DNA of 64,000 nucleotides from NCBI GenBank assembly GCA_947493495.1, contig CANLRN010000003.1, positions 62,001-126,000 on the forward strand. Direction: 5' to 3'. A model generated the notes under the pieces. The model ran no database searches. It had not been told where the DNA came from and saw only the letters and a list, made by a program, of their open reading frames with translations. The stretch is from an uncultured Aquimarina sp. (lineage in GTDB: Bacteria; Bacteroidota; Bacteroidia; Flavobacteriales; Flavobacteriaceae). Shown here piece by piece: positions 45,099 to 56,164 of this stretch. The position numbers were made by a program, and so were the translations under genes. The first letter of the stretch is position 1. Each line of letters opens with the position of its first letter.

Positions 45099-46186
45099 AT
45101 GAAAACAAAAAAAATAAAAATCATATTTTGGCTATTTATTGGTTGCATCATTTCTTGTAATGAAGATGACCCAGAAACAAATACAAGTAATTTTGATGTA
45201 AAAGAACTTTTAGAAGATGTCTCTACAAATAATATAGTAGTTGCAGTCAATGAATTTAGAATAGAATCAGAAATACTAAATGCTAGTATCGAGGCATACT
45301 TAGGAGATAGTACTGAACAGAATTTGATAGCAGCTAGAGATCAATGGAAAACCATAGCATTAACTTATGCTTCAATTTATGCATTTAATATCGGAGAAGT
45401 AAGAGCTCGTTTTTTTCATCAGGCTTTGTATAATTGGCCTACTTTACCTAATGCAATAGAAAGTTTTATTTCAGATAATTCGACGATTGACAAAATCTAA
45501 TAAATTCAATCAGTCCACAAGCCAAAACATTATCAGGATTAGAATATTTACTATTTGGCGATGATGTAAATAGTATCAATCAAAAATTCCTAGCGTCAGA
45601 AAAAAGAAAAAAATATACAAGACTAATATCTTTAGAGTTAAAAAATAACGCAGCTAGATTACTAAATGTGTGGGATGAGTCTGGAGAAAGATATATAAAT
45701 GTTTTTATCAATAGTCAAGCAATAGGTATTGAAGGTTCTTTTAATAGATTATATAATGGTTTATTTAATCTAATAGACACGGCTAAGGTTACTAAAATAG
45801 GAAAACCAGCAGGTTTAGAGAATTCAGAAAATACGAATCCAGAACTTACCCAAGCTTATTTCAGTACTTCTTCATTAGATATAATAAGAGTTAACATACA
45901 AAGTGTTGAATAAGTCTATTTTAATGCCGATGGATTAGGGATTTCAGATTATGTTTTTTCAGTGATTAGAAACCAAGAGCTTAATGATGCTATTAAAAAT
46001 AAGATAAACGAGATATATACAGCTATAGATACAATACCAGTATCGTTATTTGAAGCAATTACTACGAATTCAGAACAAGTAGCTACTTTACACATGAAAC
46101 TTAACGAATTAGGAATTTTATTTAGTGTAGATGTAAGAAGTATTTTGTCTATTATCATAACTTCTACAGATAATGATGGAGATTAA
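45099..46186 (+). pseudogene. Imelysin lipoprotein, disrupted by frameshift and stop
   Basis: Would encode about 360 residues. Frame 1 (45099-45500) gives a lipobox (GCIISCNEDD) and the imelysin N-terminus AARDQWKTIALTYASIYAF. A one-base loss in an A run near 45492-45495 shifts the frame; the continuation is NSISPQAKTLSGLEYLLFGD. A second lesion is the in-frame TAA at 45911-45913, after which YFNADGLGISDYVFSVIRN and a final DNDGD complete the family pattern. Two independent lesions argue against a sequencing slip. It is a distant relative of the intact gene at 5254-6372. Confidence 0.85.
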
Positions 46187-46399
46187 TTTACACGGTGTAT
46201 GTAATAAAAAATTATATTAGCTGTGAAGACTCATACCTGTTGTTTGAATTTACTGTAAAATAGAGTTGTATTTTTGTTCTGAAATGAAGGTCAAAAAGGA
46301 TATCTTAGTTCATAAACTTGAAACAATAAGAGTTTCTTCATAAAGCTTCATTAGCAAAGACGGTACTATAATGGTATTGTTGTAATCAACTCAAGAATA

Positions 46400-47440
46400 A
46401 TGAAAAATAGTATTGTAAAGTTTGTAGTGCTCATACAGCTATGTGTATGCAGTATAGCTTTTTCACAAGAGCAAAAAGAAACATTAAAAGCACTTATTTT
46501 GGATGGTTCTAATAATCATTATGTATGGCCTAAGACCTCATTTATGATGAAAGATTATTTAGAAAAAACTGATCTTTTTGAAGTAACAATTTCTAGATTA
46601 GATACAATATGGAAAGGATTTAAATACGCCCCAGATAGGCCAGAGGCTCATGATTATTTTGTTACAGAATTTGCTCTAGATTCAGTACAGAGACCTAGTA
46701 CCGAAGAGGCTTTAAAAACAACTGATTTCGAAGTTGATCTAAAAGAATATGACCTAATTATATCAAATTTAGGCGCTTTTACCCCTATTTGGTCCGAAGA
46801 GATGAAAAATAGATTCGTACAATTTATAAAACAAGGAGGAGGATTAGTAGTAGTACACGCTGCAAATAACGCTTGGGGCGATTGGGATGCCTATAATGAA
46901 ATGATTGGGCTTGGAGCTTGGGGAGGTAGGGATGAGTCTTCTGGACCATTTGTATACATAGATGAAGCAGGAAGAGTTCAAAAAGAGTATGCTCCTGGGA
47001 TATGCGGCTCTCATGGGCAAGAACACGAGTTTGTGATCACTCACCAACAGCCTAATCATCCTATTCTAAAAGGACTTCCGAAACAATGGCTCCATGCTAA
47101 TGATGAACTATATGATCGTATGAGAGGACCATTTATTAATACAACGATACTTGCTACCGCCTATTCTGATCCAGAAATTAACAAGAAATCGTATGAACCC
47201 GTATTGCCTGGAACAGGAAAAAATGTTCCAATACTAATGGCAATACATTATGGAAAAGGCAGGATTTTTCATAGTACCCTCGGCCATTTTGATTACTCTA
47301 TGGAGAGCATTGGGTTTATGACTACATTTCAGCGTGGTGCAGAATGGGCAGCAACTGGTAAAGTCACTCAAAATCCCCCTAAAGATTTCCCTACGGTAAA
47401 TGCTTCAAAATCGACAAAGTGGATTCGTCACAAGAAGTAG
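46400..47440 (+). CDS. Secreted ThuA-domain protein
   Basis: 346 residues, signal peptide ending AFSQ. A ThuA (class I glutamine amidotransferase-like) fold: LKALILDGSNNHYVWPKTS, DLIISNLGAFTPIWS, GGGLVVVHAANNAW, then HEFVITHQQPNHPILKGLP and GKGRIFHSTLGHF. The place of the amidotransferase nucleophile Cys is taken by other residues, as usual in this family. Members are linked to trehalose or other sugar metabolism, but this exported type has no proven role. Stands alone. Confidence 0.85.
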   Translation: MKNSIVKFVVLIQLCVCSIAFSQEQKETLKALILDGSNNHYVWPKTSFMMKDYLEKTDLFEVTISRLDTIWKGFKYAPDRPEAHDYFVTEFALDSVQRPSTEEALKTTDFEVDLKEYDLIISNLGAFTPIWSEEMKNRFVQFIKQGGGLVVVHAANNAWGDWDAYNEMIGLGAWGGRDESSGPFVYIDEAGRVQKEYAPGICGSHGQEHEFVITHQQPNHPILKGLPKQWLHANDELYDRMRGPFINTTILATAYSDPEINKKSYEPVLPGTGKNVPILMAIHYGKGRIFHSTLGHFDYSMESIGFMTTFQRGAEWAATGKVTQNPPKDFPTVNASKSTKWIRHKK

Positions 47441-47667
47441 TTGCCTGATCTTAGTTGTAGAAATTACGAACAAAAACTGGTATTAAATAAGATCGTATGG
47501 AAACAATCGACTTTTGATAGGAGTTTACTTATTTAATAACAGAATGCATGAAAATATATTAAAATCACACCTTTTTTGGTGGTAATTGTTGAATTTATTA
47601 ACCGAAAACGTTATAGATTTTAATCAAATTAGGTTATTATATGCAATAGCGATAGATTTGACTCGGA

Positions 47668-48654
47668 ATGATAAAAAAAGTAGACAATATTGCTGTGCTT
47701 ACCTCAGGAGGAGATGCCCCAGGAATGAATGCTGCCATACGGGCAGTAGTTCGTGCGTGTAGCTATTTTGGTATTAATTGTTTTGGTGTCTATAAAGGAT
47801 ATGAAGGCCTTATAGATAATCAAATTGAAGAACTCAATGCCCGTTCAGTACGAAATATTATTAATAAAGGCGGTACGTTTCTGAAATCTGCTCGTTCTAA
47901 GGATTTTAGAACTAAAGAAGGAAGACAAAAAGCATATGATAATTTAATAAAAAATAATATAGATGCTCTTATCGTAATTGGTGGTGATGGTAGTTTTACA
48001 GGAGCATTAAAATTATCAGAAGAATTCAATTTTCGTGTAGTTGGTATCCCAGGAACGATTGATAATGATATTAATGGTACAGATTATACCATAGGATATG
48101 ATACAGCATTGAATACGGTAGTAGAAGCTATTGATAAAATTAGAGATACTGCTAGTTCGCACAATCGCTTATTTCTGATAGAAGTGATGGGTAGAGATGC
48201 TGGTGATATTGCATTAAATGCGGGTATTGGAGCAGGAGCAGAAGAAATACTCATCCCAGAAGAAGACATGGGTGTAGATAGACTTATAGAATCTCTAAAG
48301 AAAAGTAAGAAATCAGGTAAAACCTCTAGCATAATAGTAGTAGCAGAAGGAGATAAATCAGGAAAGAATATTTTCGAACTTGGAGAATATGTTGAAGAAA
48401 ACTTAGAAGAATATGAAGTTAGAGTTTCTGTATTAGGTCATATACAAAGAGGCGGGTCACCCAGTTGTTATGACAGAGTATTAGCTAGTAAATTAGGTGT
48501 TGGTGCAGTAGAAGCCTTATTGGAAGGAAAAAGTGAAGTAATGATTGGTATTGTACACAAACAAGTTACTATTGTTCCCTTAAAAACTGCTTTGGCTAAA
48601 CGAGCACATAAATACGATAGATTAATTAAAGTTGCTGATATTACATCAGTATAA
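47668..48654 (+). CDS. pfkA: 6-phosphofructokinase, ATP-dependent
   Basis: 328 residues, typical bacterial PfkA length. Phosphorylates fructose-6-phosphate in glycolysis. ATP site LTSGGDAPGMNAAIRAVVR; catalytic PGTIDNDINGTDYTIGYDTA with the base Asp; substrate loops EVMGRDAGDIAL and LGHIQRGGSPSCYDR. Gly-Gly-Asp-Gly in IGGDGSFTGA favours ATP over PPi as donor. A TAGATTTG at 47653-47660 could be a -7 but would leave almost no leader. gap follows 45 bases later, probably the same transcript. Confidence 0.95.
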   Translation: MIKKVDNIAVLTSGGDAPGMNAAIRAVVRACSYFGINCFGVYKGYEGLIDNQIEELNARSVRNIINKGGTFLKSARSKDFRTKEGRQKAYDNLIKNNIDALIVIGGDGSFTGALKLSEEFNFRVVGIPGTIDNDINGTDYTIGYDTALNTVVEAIDKIRDTASSHNRLFLIEVMGRDAGDIALNAGIGAGAEEILIPEEDMGVDRLIESLKKSKKSGKTSSIIVVAEGDKSGKNIFELGEYVEENLEEYEVRVSVLGHIQRGGSPSCYDRVLASKLGVGAVEALLEGKSEVMIGIVHKQVTIVPLKTALAKRAHKYDRLIKVADITSV

Positions 48655-49701
<1,047 letters not shown>

Positions 49702-49720
49702 AATAGTTAACCGAACATAT

Positions 49721-49752
49721 AAAGCCCTGATATGTAGTATTAGGGCTTTTTA
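49721..49752 (+). terminator. Rho-independent terminator of pfkA-gap
   Basis: AAAGCCCT (49721-49728) pairs with AGGGCTTT (49742-49749), followed by T residues. Confidence 0.85.
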
Positions 49753-49957
49753 GTAGTCTCAAAAAAATAGGTAAAACTATACACTTTAGTATATTTGGTT
49801 TTAGTCTTTTAACTTTATTGTCAATAAAGTTTAAGCTGATTATTGGCAAAAGGCAAAGAGCTAGAGTAATAAAACATGTGATGTTTTTTATCAGAGTAGT
49901 TTTTCCAATGCATAAACCAGATTTAATTACTGATTTAACCTGTAATACATTATAAAA

Positions 49958-50818
49958 ATGATTTTAATAGCTGATGGTGGTTCTACTAAATGCGATTGGA
50001 TTCTCCTTAATGATGAAGGGGAAGTGATATCTAAAACCCGTACAGAAGGATTAAACCCTGCTGTATTTGATAAGTCATTATTAGAAAAAAGACTTCAGGA
50101 TAATGAAGAATTAGCTTCTTATAAAACAAAGGTAGAAGCAGTACATTTTTATGGAGCTGGTTGCGGAACTGATAAACCAGCAGAAATGCTAGCTAAGATT
50201 TTCGAAAATTATTTTTCTAATGCAGATGTAGTCGTAAAAGAAGATATGGTAGCAGCTGTATATGCGGCGACAACTGAACCTGGTATTGTTTGTATTCTGG
50301 GGACAGGGTCTAATAGTTGTTATTATGATGGAGATGATATTCATATGCCAGTAGACTCATTAGGGTATATATTAATGGATGAGGCGAGTGGGAATTATTT
50401 TGGTAAAAGACTCATAAGAGATTTCTATTATAAAAGAATGCCTCAGGAAGTGGCTTTAGAATTTGAAAAGAGATTTGATTTATCTTCGGATACGATTAAA
50501 GAAAATTTATATAAAAAGCCAAACCCTAACACATACCTTGCATCGTTTGCTGAGTTTATATTTACTAGTGAGCGTAATGGATATTTTTATAAAATTATAA
50601 CAGAAGGGATACAAGAATTCGTAGAAACAAGAGTGCTGTGTTTCCCTGAAGCGCAGAACGTGCCCATACATTTTATAGGATCAATAGCTCATTTTAGTGA
50701 AGATATTATTAGAGCAGCCGTTTGGCCATATCACCTTACCGTAGGGAATATTGTTCGCAGACCAATTGATGGGATTATTGATTATTATAGAAATGATGTT
50801 CTTACTAAGAAAACATAG
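49958..50818 (+). CDS. BadF/BadG-type ATPase, N-acetylglucosamine-kinase-like
   Basis: 286 residues. ASKHA fold: phosphate-1 loop ADGGSTKCDWILL, phosphate-2 loop VCILGTGSNSCYY, and MDEASGNYFGKRL in place of the usual DEGSG..LG element of NAGK/BadF proteins. It probably phosphorylates an amino sugar such as GlcNAc during cell-wall recycling; the substrate is inference. The 256 bases before it have no other gene. Not linked to neighbours except by strand. Confidence 0.85.
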   Translation: MILIADGGSTKCDWILLNDEGEVISKTRTEGLNPAVFDKSLLEKRLQDNEELASYKTKVEAVHFYGAGCGTDKPAEMLAKIFENYFSNADVVVKEDMVAAVYAATTEPGIVCILGTGSNSCYYDGDDIHMPVDSLGYILMDEASGNYFGKRLIRDFYYKRMPQEVALEFEKRFDLSSDTIKENLYKKPNPNTYLASFAEFIFTSERNGYFYKIITEGIQEFVETRVLCFPEAQNVPIHFIGSIAHFSEDIIRAAVWPYHLTVGNIVRRPIDGIIDYYRNDVLTKKT

Positions 50819-51033
50819 CTTTAGGTAAAATCCATTTATTTACAGTAAGGTTTCTTTGAGAGACTCTAAAATAAAAACTATATTTTCTTAATTTCAACAG
50901 TACCATTAAGGTTAGATTAAAAAAAGTGAAACGGTAATGTTTGCAGCAGTTGAAAGATGGAATATCTATCTACTACATTAGACAAGGGTTTTCTAAAAGC
51001 ATCAGACTAGTTCATTACTTGTTCATATACATA

Positions 51034-51789
51034 TCATACAGTTATCCATAATTTAATTGCCATAATAATTACCATAAGTACTAAAAATTTCTTTACTAAA
51101 ACATCCCCTTTTTTTACAGACCATCTGCTAGCTATCCATCCTCCAGATGCATTACCAGCGGCTAAAATAAATCCGTATAAGTAATTAACTTGATCACTAT
51201 ATATAAAAATGGCTAATGCACCAATAGTATAAATAAATACAACCATTGCTTTTATCGCATTGGATTTTACTAAACCGATCCTATTAATAGAAGTAAGAGC
51301 CACTAGAATAAATATACCAACACCTGCTTGGATGAAGCCCCCATAAACTCCTATCAAAAAGAAAACTAAAATTGATAGAAACTTATATTTATCTTGTGTC
51401 CGCTCTATTAGATTTTTAGTACTTATTTTTGGCTTAAAAACCATAAAAAATACTACGACTAGCATTACTATGGCTAATATCTTATTAAAGACTTCACCTT
51501 TGATATCAATAGCAATTTTAGCGCCAATCAGAGAACCTAGCAAAGCAGAGATTCCAAGATAGAGGCTAAAAAGTGAGGGCTGTATTCCTTTGCTTTTAAA
51601 ACCAGCTATCGAAGTAATACTTTGTATAAAAATTCCAATTCTATTTGTGCCATTAGCAATAGAAGGTGGTAATCCTATGAAAATCAGCATAGGTAATGTT
51701 AGAAGAGATCCTCCACCTGCAAGCGTATTAATCACCCCAGCTATAAAACCTGTAAAGGCAAGAAGAATAAAAAGCAGTAATTCATTCAT
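51034..51789 (-). CDS. TauE/SafE family transporter
   Basis: 251 residues, about eight membrane helices. The family pattern is clear: FTGFIAGVINTLAGGGSLLT then PMLIFIGLPPSIANGTNRIG near the start, repeated as FIQAGVGIFILVALTSINRI and AAGNASGGWIASRWSVKKG in the second half. Predicted exporter or importer of sulfite, sulfonates or other organic anions. It diverges from the SulP transporter gene, which also moves oxyanions; a common role is possible but unproven. Confidence 0.88.
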   Translation of the reverse strand: MNELLLFILLAFTGFIAGVINTLAGGGSLLTLPMLIFIGLPPSIANGTNRIGIFIQSITSIAGFKSKGIQPSLFSLYLGISALLGSLIGAKIAIDIKGEVFNKILAIVMLVVVFFMVFKPKISTKNLIERTQDKYKFLSILVFFLIGVYGGFIQAGVGIFILVALTSINRIGLVKSNAIKAMVVFIYTIGALAIFIYSDQVNYLYGFILAAGNASGGWIASRWSVKKGDVLVKKFLVLMVIIMAIKLWITV

Positions 51790-51910
51790 TAAATTGTGTT
51801 ACATTTCAAAAATAGCTAAAACTAAAAATATAAAGGCTTTTTTTAGAATTCATATGGTATAAAATCTTAAACTATTGTAGATTTACTGTGTCAATTAAAA
51901 TCTAATTACT

Positions 51911-53653
51911 ATTAAGAAATCTCATAAAATATTTCCTTTTTTAGCAAATAGTAAAGGATATACTACCACTCTTTTCAGATCAGATGTAATTGCTGGAATT
52001 ACTGTAGGAGTCGTATTGATTCCACAGGCTATTGCGTATGCATTACTTATGGGAGTTCCGCCTATATATGGGCTGTATACTTGTTTGGTTCCTCTAATAA
52101 TATATGCTTTTTTGGGTTCATCAAAACTACTAAGTATTGGTCCAGTAGCTGTTACTGCCATATTAGTGATGAGTGGAGTAAGCCAGATAGCCACGCCTTT
52201 TACCCAAGAGTTTATAAATTTGGTTGTTTTTTTAGGTTTATTAATTGGTATACTACAGATTATAATGAGTATATTTAAAATGGGTTTTTTGGTTAATCTC
52301 ATCTCACAACCTGTAATCTCTGGATTTATTTCTGCTGCAGCTATTATTATAATTATTTCTCAGTTGAGTGAATCATTAGGAATTAAAATACCTGATTATC
52401 AGTATACATACGAACGCCTATGGTATGTGGTTACACATGTTACTTCTGTTCATTTGCTTACGTTTACAATATGTTCTTGTTCTGTAGTAATAATGTTAGT
52501 GCTAAAAAAGTGGAAAAGATCATTTCCCAATGCTTTATTTGTTATTGTACTTACTACTATCGCAACTGTTGTTTTTGATCTTAAATCATATGGGGTTTCG
52601 ATTATCGGGTCAGTACCTAGTGGATTACCGCATTTTTCTGTTCCAGACATGAGTTATACCAGTATGATGTTATTGATGCCTTCTGTATTGACAATAATCT
52701 TTATTGGATATATTGGGAGTATTGGTATCGCAAAATCATTAGAGATGAAAAATCGAGATCATACCATACGACCTAATCAAGAATTATTAGCCTTGGGATT
52801 TGCGAAGGTGATTGGATCTTTTTTTCTTGCAGTACCTTCATCAGGTAGTTATAGTCGAACAGCTATTAATGATACAGCAGGAGGGAAGACCGTCATTGCA
52901 TCTATTGTTAGCGTAGTAATCGCAATTATTTCGTTATTATTTTTAACCTCTTTTTTTTATTATATCCCTAAAGCTGTATTAGCTGCAATTATATTAGTAT
53001 CGGTATTCGGTCTCATTAATTTTAGCGAAGCTAAATACTTATTAAAACTTAGAAGAAGAGAATTTATAGTAATGCTTATCACTTTTTTAGGGACTTTGAT
53101 TTTTGGAGTAGAAAAAGGGATTTTTATAGGAGTTATTTTGTCCTATATCTTCTTACAATACTATAGCTCTAAACCACACGTAGCAGAATTAGTGAATATT
53201 CCTAATACAGAGTATTATAGAAACATCAATAGATTTCCTGAAGCAGAACAGTCATCAGAATATCTTATCATTCGTTTTGATGATCAATTATATTTTGCAA
53301 ATACGAGTTATTTTAAAGATAGTATCTTATCACATATCAATACCAGAGAGTCTATCCCAAAATTTCTGATTTTGGTAACAACTAATATTCATGATATTGA
53401 TAGTACAGGTTTACACGTTTTAGAAGATATTCATCAATATTTAGACGAAACTAATATTCAATTACTAATTACGGGTACAATTGGTCCTGTGAGGGATTTT
53501 CTTAAGCGATCAGGTTTTACAGATCGGTTAGGGGCAGAACATTATTTTATGAATATTATGGATGCTGTAAATTTTGTAAAAAATAAAAAAAATCATAGCA
53601 CGACTTCTTATCCAGCTACACAATACAATAAAAAGAGATCGTTTTTAGACTAA
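51911..53653 (+). CDS. SulP-family anion transporter with STAS domain; start codon unclear
   Basis: 580 residues if read from ATT 51911. Transmembrane part about 30-420 with the signature SDVIAGITVGVVLIPQAIAY, ALLMGVPPIYGLYTCLVPLI and AVPSSGSYSRTAINDTAGGK; cytoplasmic STAS domain about 445-560 (YLIIRFDDQLYFANTSYFKD, IHDIDSTGLHVLEDI). Family substrates are sulfate, bicarbonate and similar anions. Conserved sequence reaches back to at least 51929 and an in-frame stop is at 51896, but no ATG, GTG or TTG occurs before TTG 52016, which would cut the first helix. ATT 51911 (ATTAAGAAA) is the natural position. Confidence 0.8.
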   Translation: MKKSHKIFPFLANSKGYTTTLFRSDVIAGITVGVVLIPQAIAYALLMGVPPIYGLYTCLVPLIIYAFLGSSKLLSIGPVAVTAILVMSGVSQIATPFTQEFINLVVFLGLLIGILQIIMSIFKMGFLVNLISQPVISGFISAAAIIIIISQLSESLGIKIPDYQYTYERLWYVVTHVTSVHLLTFTICSCSVVIMLVLKKWKRSFPNALFVIVLTTIATVVFDLKSYGVSIIGSVPSGLPHFSVPDMSYTSMMLLMPSVLTIIFIGYIGSIGIAKSLEMKNRDHTIRPNQELLALGFAKVIGSFFLAVPSSGSYSRTAINDTAGGKTVIASIVSVVIAIISLLFLTSFFYYIPKAVLAAIILVSVFGLINFSEAKYLLKLRRREFIVMLITFLGTLIFGVEKGIFIGVILSYIFLQYYSSKPHVAELVNIPNTEYYRNINRFPEAEQSSEYLIIRFDDQLYFANTSYFKDSILSHINTRESIPKFLILVTTNIHDIDSTGLHVLEDIHQYLDETNIQLLITGTIGPVRDFLKRSGFTDRLGAEHYFMNIMDAVNFVKNKKNHSTTSYPATQYNKKRSFLD

Positions 53654-54621
53654 TTTGACTTTTCATATTCTCTGGTTTTTATTCCTATACCATAGTTCAT
53701 ATGATTAGTTTTAATAAGATTATTAGCCGTACTGTATTTTTTGTCAAAACGTTGCCAAGTTCTATTTTTAAAGAAAACTCTTCTGGTGAATGTAATATTT
53801 TCTTCAATTTTATCTGTAAAAGGCAGTAGAGGCCTGAATGTAGTAGAAATCTTTACAATCCCTTTTCGTGTTTCTATCTCGTGATATTTTTTTGTATGTT
53901 GTAGTTTTCCTTCTTTGTCGGTATATCCTAATACTTGAATAGAAATAAAGACACCTTCTTTTGGGATAAATACTTTATATTCTGATATATCCAATTCAAA
54001 ATTAGGTTTATCCTTATTGGTAATTCTAAATATAATATCTTCTCCAGATATTCTCTTACCAGGATATCCATCATCATTTTTATAAAATTGCATTTTGAAC
54101 AAAGTAGAAAAGGATTGTTTTTTTCCTGAGTTATTAGATGTCTCCATTTTTACAGGTAAGTATACTGATGTAATTTTTGTAGGCTTTGAAGGACTTCTGG
54201 GAACAAAGACTGCTATTTCTGACTCTACAGTAGGTAGCCAACATCTAAAATAATCGTTATGAATCTTTGAGTTTTGTTTCTTTACTTTATACTTACCCAA
54301 ATTTTCTGCTTGTATAACTACTTCTTGTAATTGATCTACATCCTGAGATAGAAGTATATTTTTGGGTAATTTATCGGTACTTACTGTCAGATTTTTATAC
54401 CCTAGGGAAGAGATATATAGAGAATCTATATCTTTATAGCGTTCTTTAGAAAATTTAAAAACACCATCTATATCTGCAAAAAGACCATTACCATTACCAA
54501 AAGATATAGTAGCATATGAAATTGGTTCTTTTTTTAAGGAATCAATGACAGTATAAGATTGACTATATATCTGATGATGATATATAACCAAAAGTAAAAG
54601 CACGGGGAATACTCTTTTCAT
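53650..54621 (-). CDS. Secreted carboxypeptidase-like regulatory domain protein
   Basis: 323 residues, signal peptide ending IYSQS. CarboxypepD_reg-like domain about 22-95: YTVIDSLKKEPISYATISFG, then GLFADIDGVFKFSKERYKDI and LYISSLGYKNLTVS. Residues 110-323 are beta-rich with no named domain; this architecture is common in flavobacterial outer-envelope proteins and the role is unknown. It overlaps the SulP gene by 4 bases at the stops. Confidence 0.75.
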   Translation of the reverse strand: MKRVFPVLLLLVIYHHQIYSQSYTVIDSLKKEPISYATISFGNGNGLFADIDGVFKFSKERYKDIDSLYISSLGYKNLTVSTDKLPKNILLSQDVDQLQEVVIQAENLGKYKVKKQNSKIHNDYFRCWLPTVESEIAVFVPRSPSKPTKITSVYLPVKMETSNNSGKKQSFSTLFKMQFYKNDDGYPGKRISGEDIIFRITNKDKPNFELDISEYKVFIPKEGVFISIQVLGYTDKEGKLQHTKKYHEIETRKGIVKISTTFRPLLPFTDKIEENITFTRRVFFKNRTWQRFDKKYSTANNLIKTNHMNYGIGIKTREYEKSN

Positions 54622-54790
54622 GACATTTTAAGGTGTTAGTATTTAGGGAATTTACTGAATTATTTTTTGATATTCATAATATTTTGTTATCAAAAAAGAA
54701 GCCAAAATAGTAGACGGTAAAATTCATACTTATTTCTATGTAGCGTTTAACCACCTTTGTTATCTATAAACGAGAAGTTTTTTTGAATCA

Positions 54791-55327
54791 TTAAGTATGA
54801 AAAAAACTAAAAACAGATCCGCCATATTTACGAGAATTACTGTAGTGTGGAGCATCACTAATAATTGTATGTTTAGAATGTTCTATAATAAGAACACCAT
54901 CATTACTAAGTAGTTCATTTTCGAAAACTAATGATACAATTTTTTTAAACTGTTCTGTAGCAAAATCATATGGGGGGTCAGCGAAAATGATATCTGATTT
55001 TTTTTTATTTTTTTCTAAATAACTAAATACATCATATTTTACGGTATCGATATTAAAATTAAGTTCTTCAGCTATACTTTTTATATACTTAACACAGCCG
55101 TAGTACGAATCTACAGCTATTATTTGCTGCGATCCGCGAGAAGCAAATTCATAACTAATATTTCCTGTACCCGCAAATAAATCGAGTACAGCTATCTGAG
55201 AAAAATTATATTGGTTGTTAAGGATATTAAATAGCCCTTCTTTTGCCATATCAGTAGTTGGGCGGACAGGTAATTTTTTTGGTGCCTTTAATCTTTTACT
55301 TTTATATATTCCAGAGATGATGCGCAT
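54791..55327 (-). CDS. rsmD: 16S rRNA (guanine966-N2)-methyltransferase
   Basis: 178 residues. Methylates G966 in 16S rRNA with SAM. N-terminal MRIISGIYKSKRL and RPTTDMAKEGLFNIL, SAM motif VLDLFAGTGNISYEFASRG, catalytic DPPYDF. Ten bases after the DUF3822 gene, a pairing I know from other Bacteroidota genomes. Confidence 0.93.
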   Translation of the reverse strand: MRIISGIYKSKRLKAPKKLPVRPTTDMAKEGLFNILNNQYNFSQIAVLDLFAGTGNISYEFASRGSQQIIAVDSYYGCVKYIKSIAEELNFNIDTVKYDVFSYLEKNKKKSDIIFADPPYDFATEQFKKIVSLVFENELLSNDGVLIIEHSKHTIISDAPHYSNSRKYGGSVFSFFHT

Positions 55328-55336
55328 ATTTTTATT

Positions 55337-56164
55337 CTAAAAATGACTTAATATTACAAAATGCTCATGAGTTGCTATATCAGAGAATCGATCAGATAAT
55401 CGAACGGTATCGGATCTACTCCCAATATCTACGTGTCTTACGTATGTATATGCCAGAGTATAACAATCACTATCTTTATCAATATGTCCTAAAAATAATA
55501 ATTTAAACTCTTCTGGATTGAGCCCTAATTGCTCAGCAGTAAACATTAGATAATATATAAAATCTTCACTAGTTTCATATCTGTATGAATTGCATAAAAT
55601 AAGTTTTCCTTTTTTTATAACTATAAGATCGAATGATTTTTTACCCATATGTGCATATACTGTGGTGCGGTCATTATTTTTTTCTTTAGTAAGTAAGGAA
55701 TCAATTAAGACAGTAGTCGAATGTTTATATGTAAAAGAGCCAAATGTTTCGAAAAAGAAATTATTAATATTAGTATATGGGATATATACACTTACAAGCT
55801 CGTGTTGATCCATTTCATCATATGCGATAAAGTCTGTTGCTAATATTTTTATATTAAATTGTAGATATTCTTTAAGTAAATTAGGGTCAAATAATGTTTT
55901 AGGAACTATAGCATATAAGTTATTCTGATAAATAATTTCGATAGTATTGATCGTTATTTGTAGCTCTGGATGATGATCTAGTGCGTATTTAATCTTATCT
56001 AATACTTGTTCTGGGGTTAGCTGTATGCCAAAATTATCTTGATTTAAAAAAATTATTTGCCCTTCTGTATCTGAGACACAAAAAGAAAGTCCATTCAGAC
56101 TTACCTGAATGGACAATGTGTATATTATTTTATCTGTACTGCTATTGTTCAGCGTTTGTGTCAT
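55337..56164 (-). CDS. DUF3822 family protein
   Basis: 275 residues, no signal peptide. Matches the DUF3822 pattern: LSIQVSLNGLSFCVSDTEGQ at the start, YNDIVIVPKTLF-like YAIVPKTLFDPNLLKEYLQF near residue 90, and VYAHMGKKSFDLIVIKKGKL. The fold resembles ASKHA/PilM-type ATPases but ATP motifs are degenerate. Function unknown; conserved linkage to rsmD. Overlaps the upstream gene by 23 bases. Confidence 0.85.
   Translation of the reverse strand: MTQTLNNSSTDKIIYTLSIQVSLNGLSFCVSDTEGQIIFLNQDNFGIQLTPEQVLDKIKYALDHHPELQITINTIEIIYQNNLYAIVPKTLFDPNLLKEYLQFNIKILATDFIAYDEMDQHELVSVYIPYTNINNFFFETFGSFTYKHSTTVLIDSLLTKEKNNDRTTVYAHMGKKSFDLIVIKKGKLILCNSYRYETSEDFIYYLMFTAEQLGLNPEEFKLLFLGHIDKDSDCYTLAYTYVRHVDIGSRSDTVRLSDRFSDIATHEHFVILSHF

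Noticed and set aside
45492..45500. Frameshift in the second imelysin gene as a mere sequencing error
   Set aside because: A second, independent lesion (stop at 45911-45913) and the truncated DHOR gene just before it make real decay more likely, though the A run itself remains a weak spot.
47653..47660. TAGATTTG as -7 element of pfkA
   Set aside because: It ends only 7 bases before the ATG and lacks a good -33 at proper spacing, so a leaderless transcript would have to be assumed.
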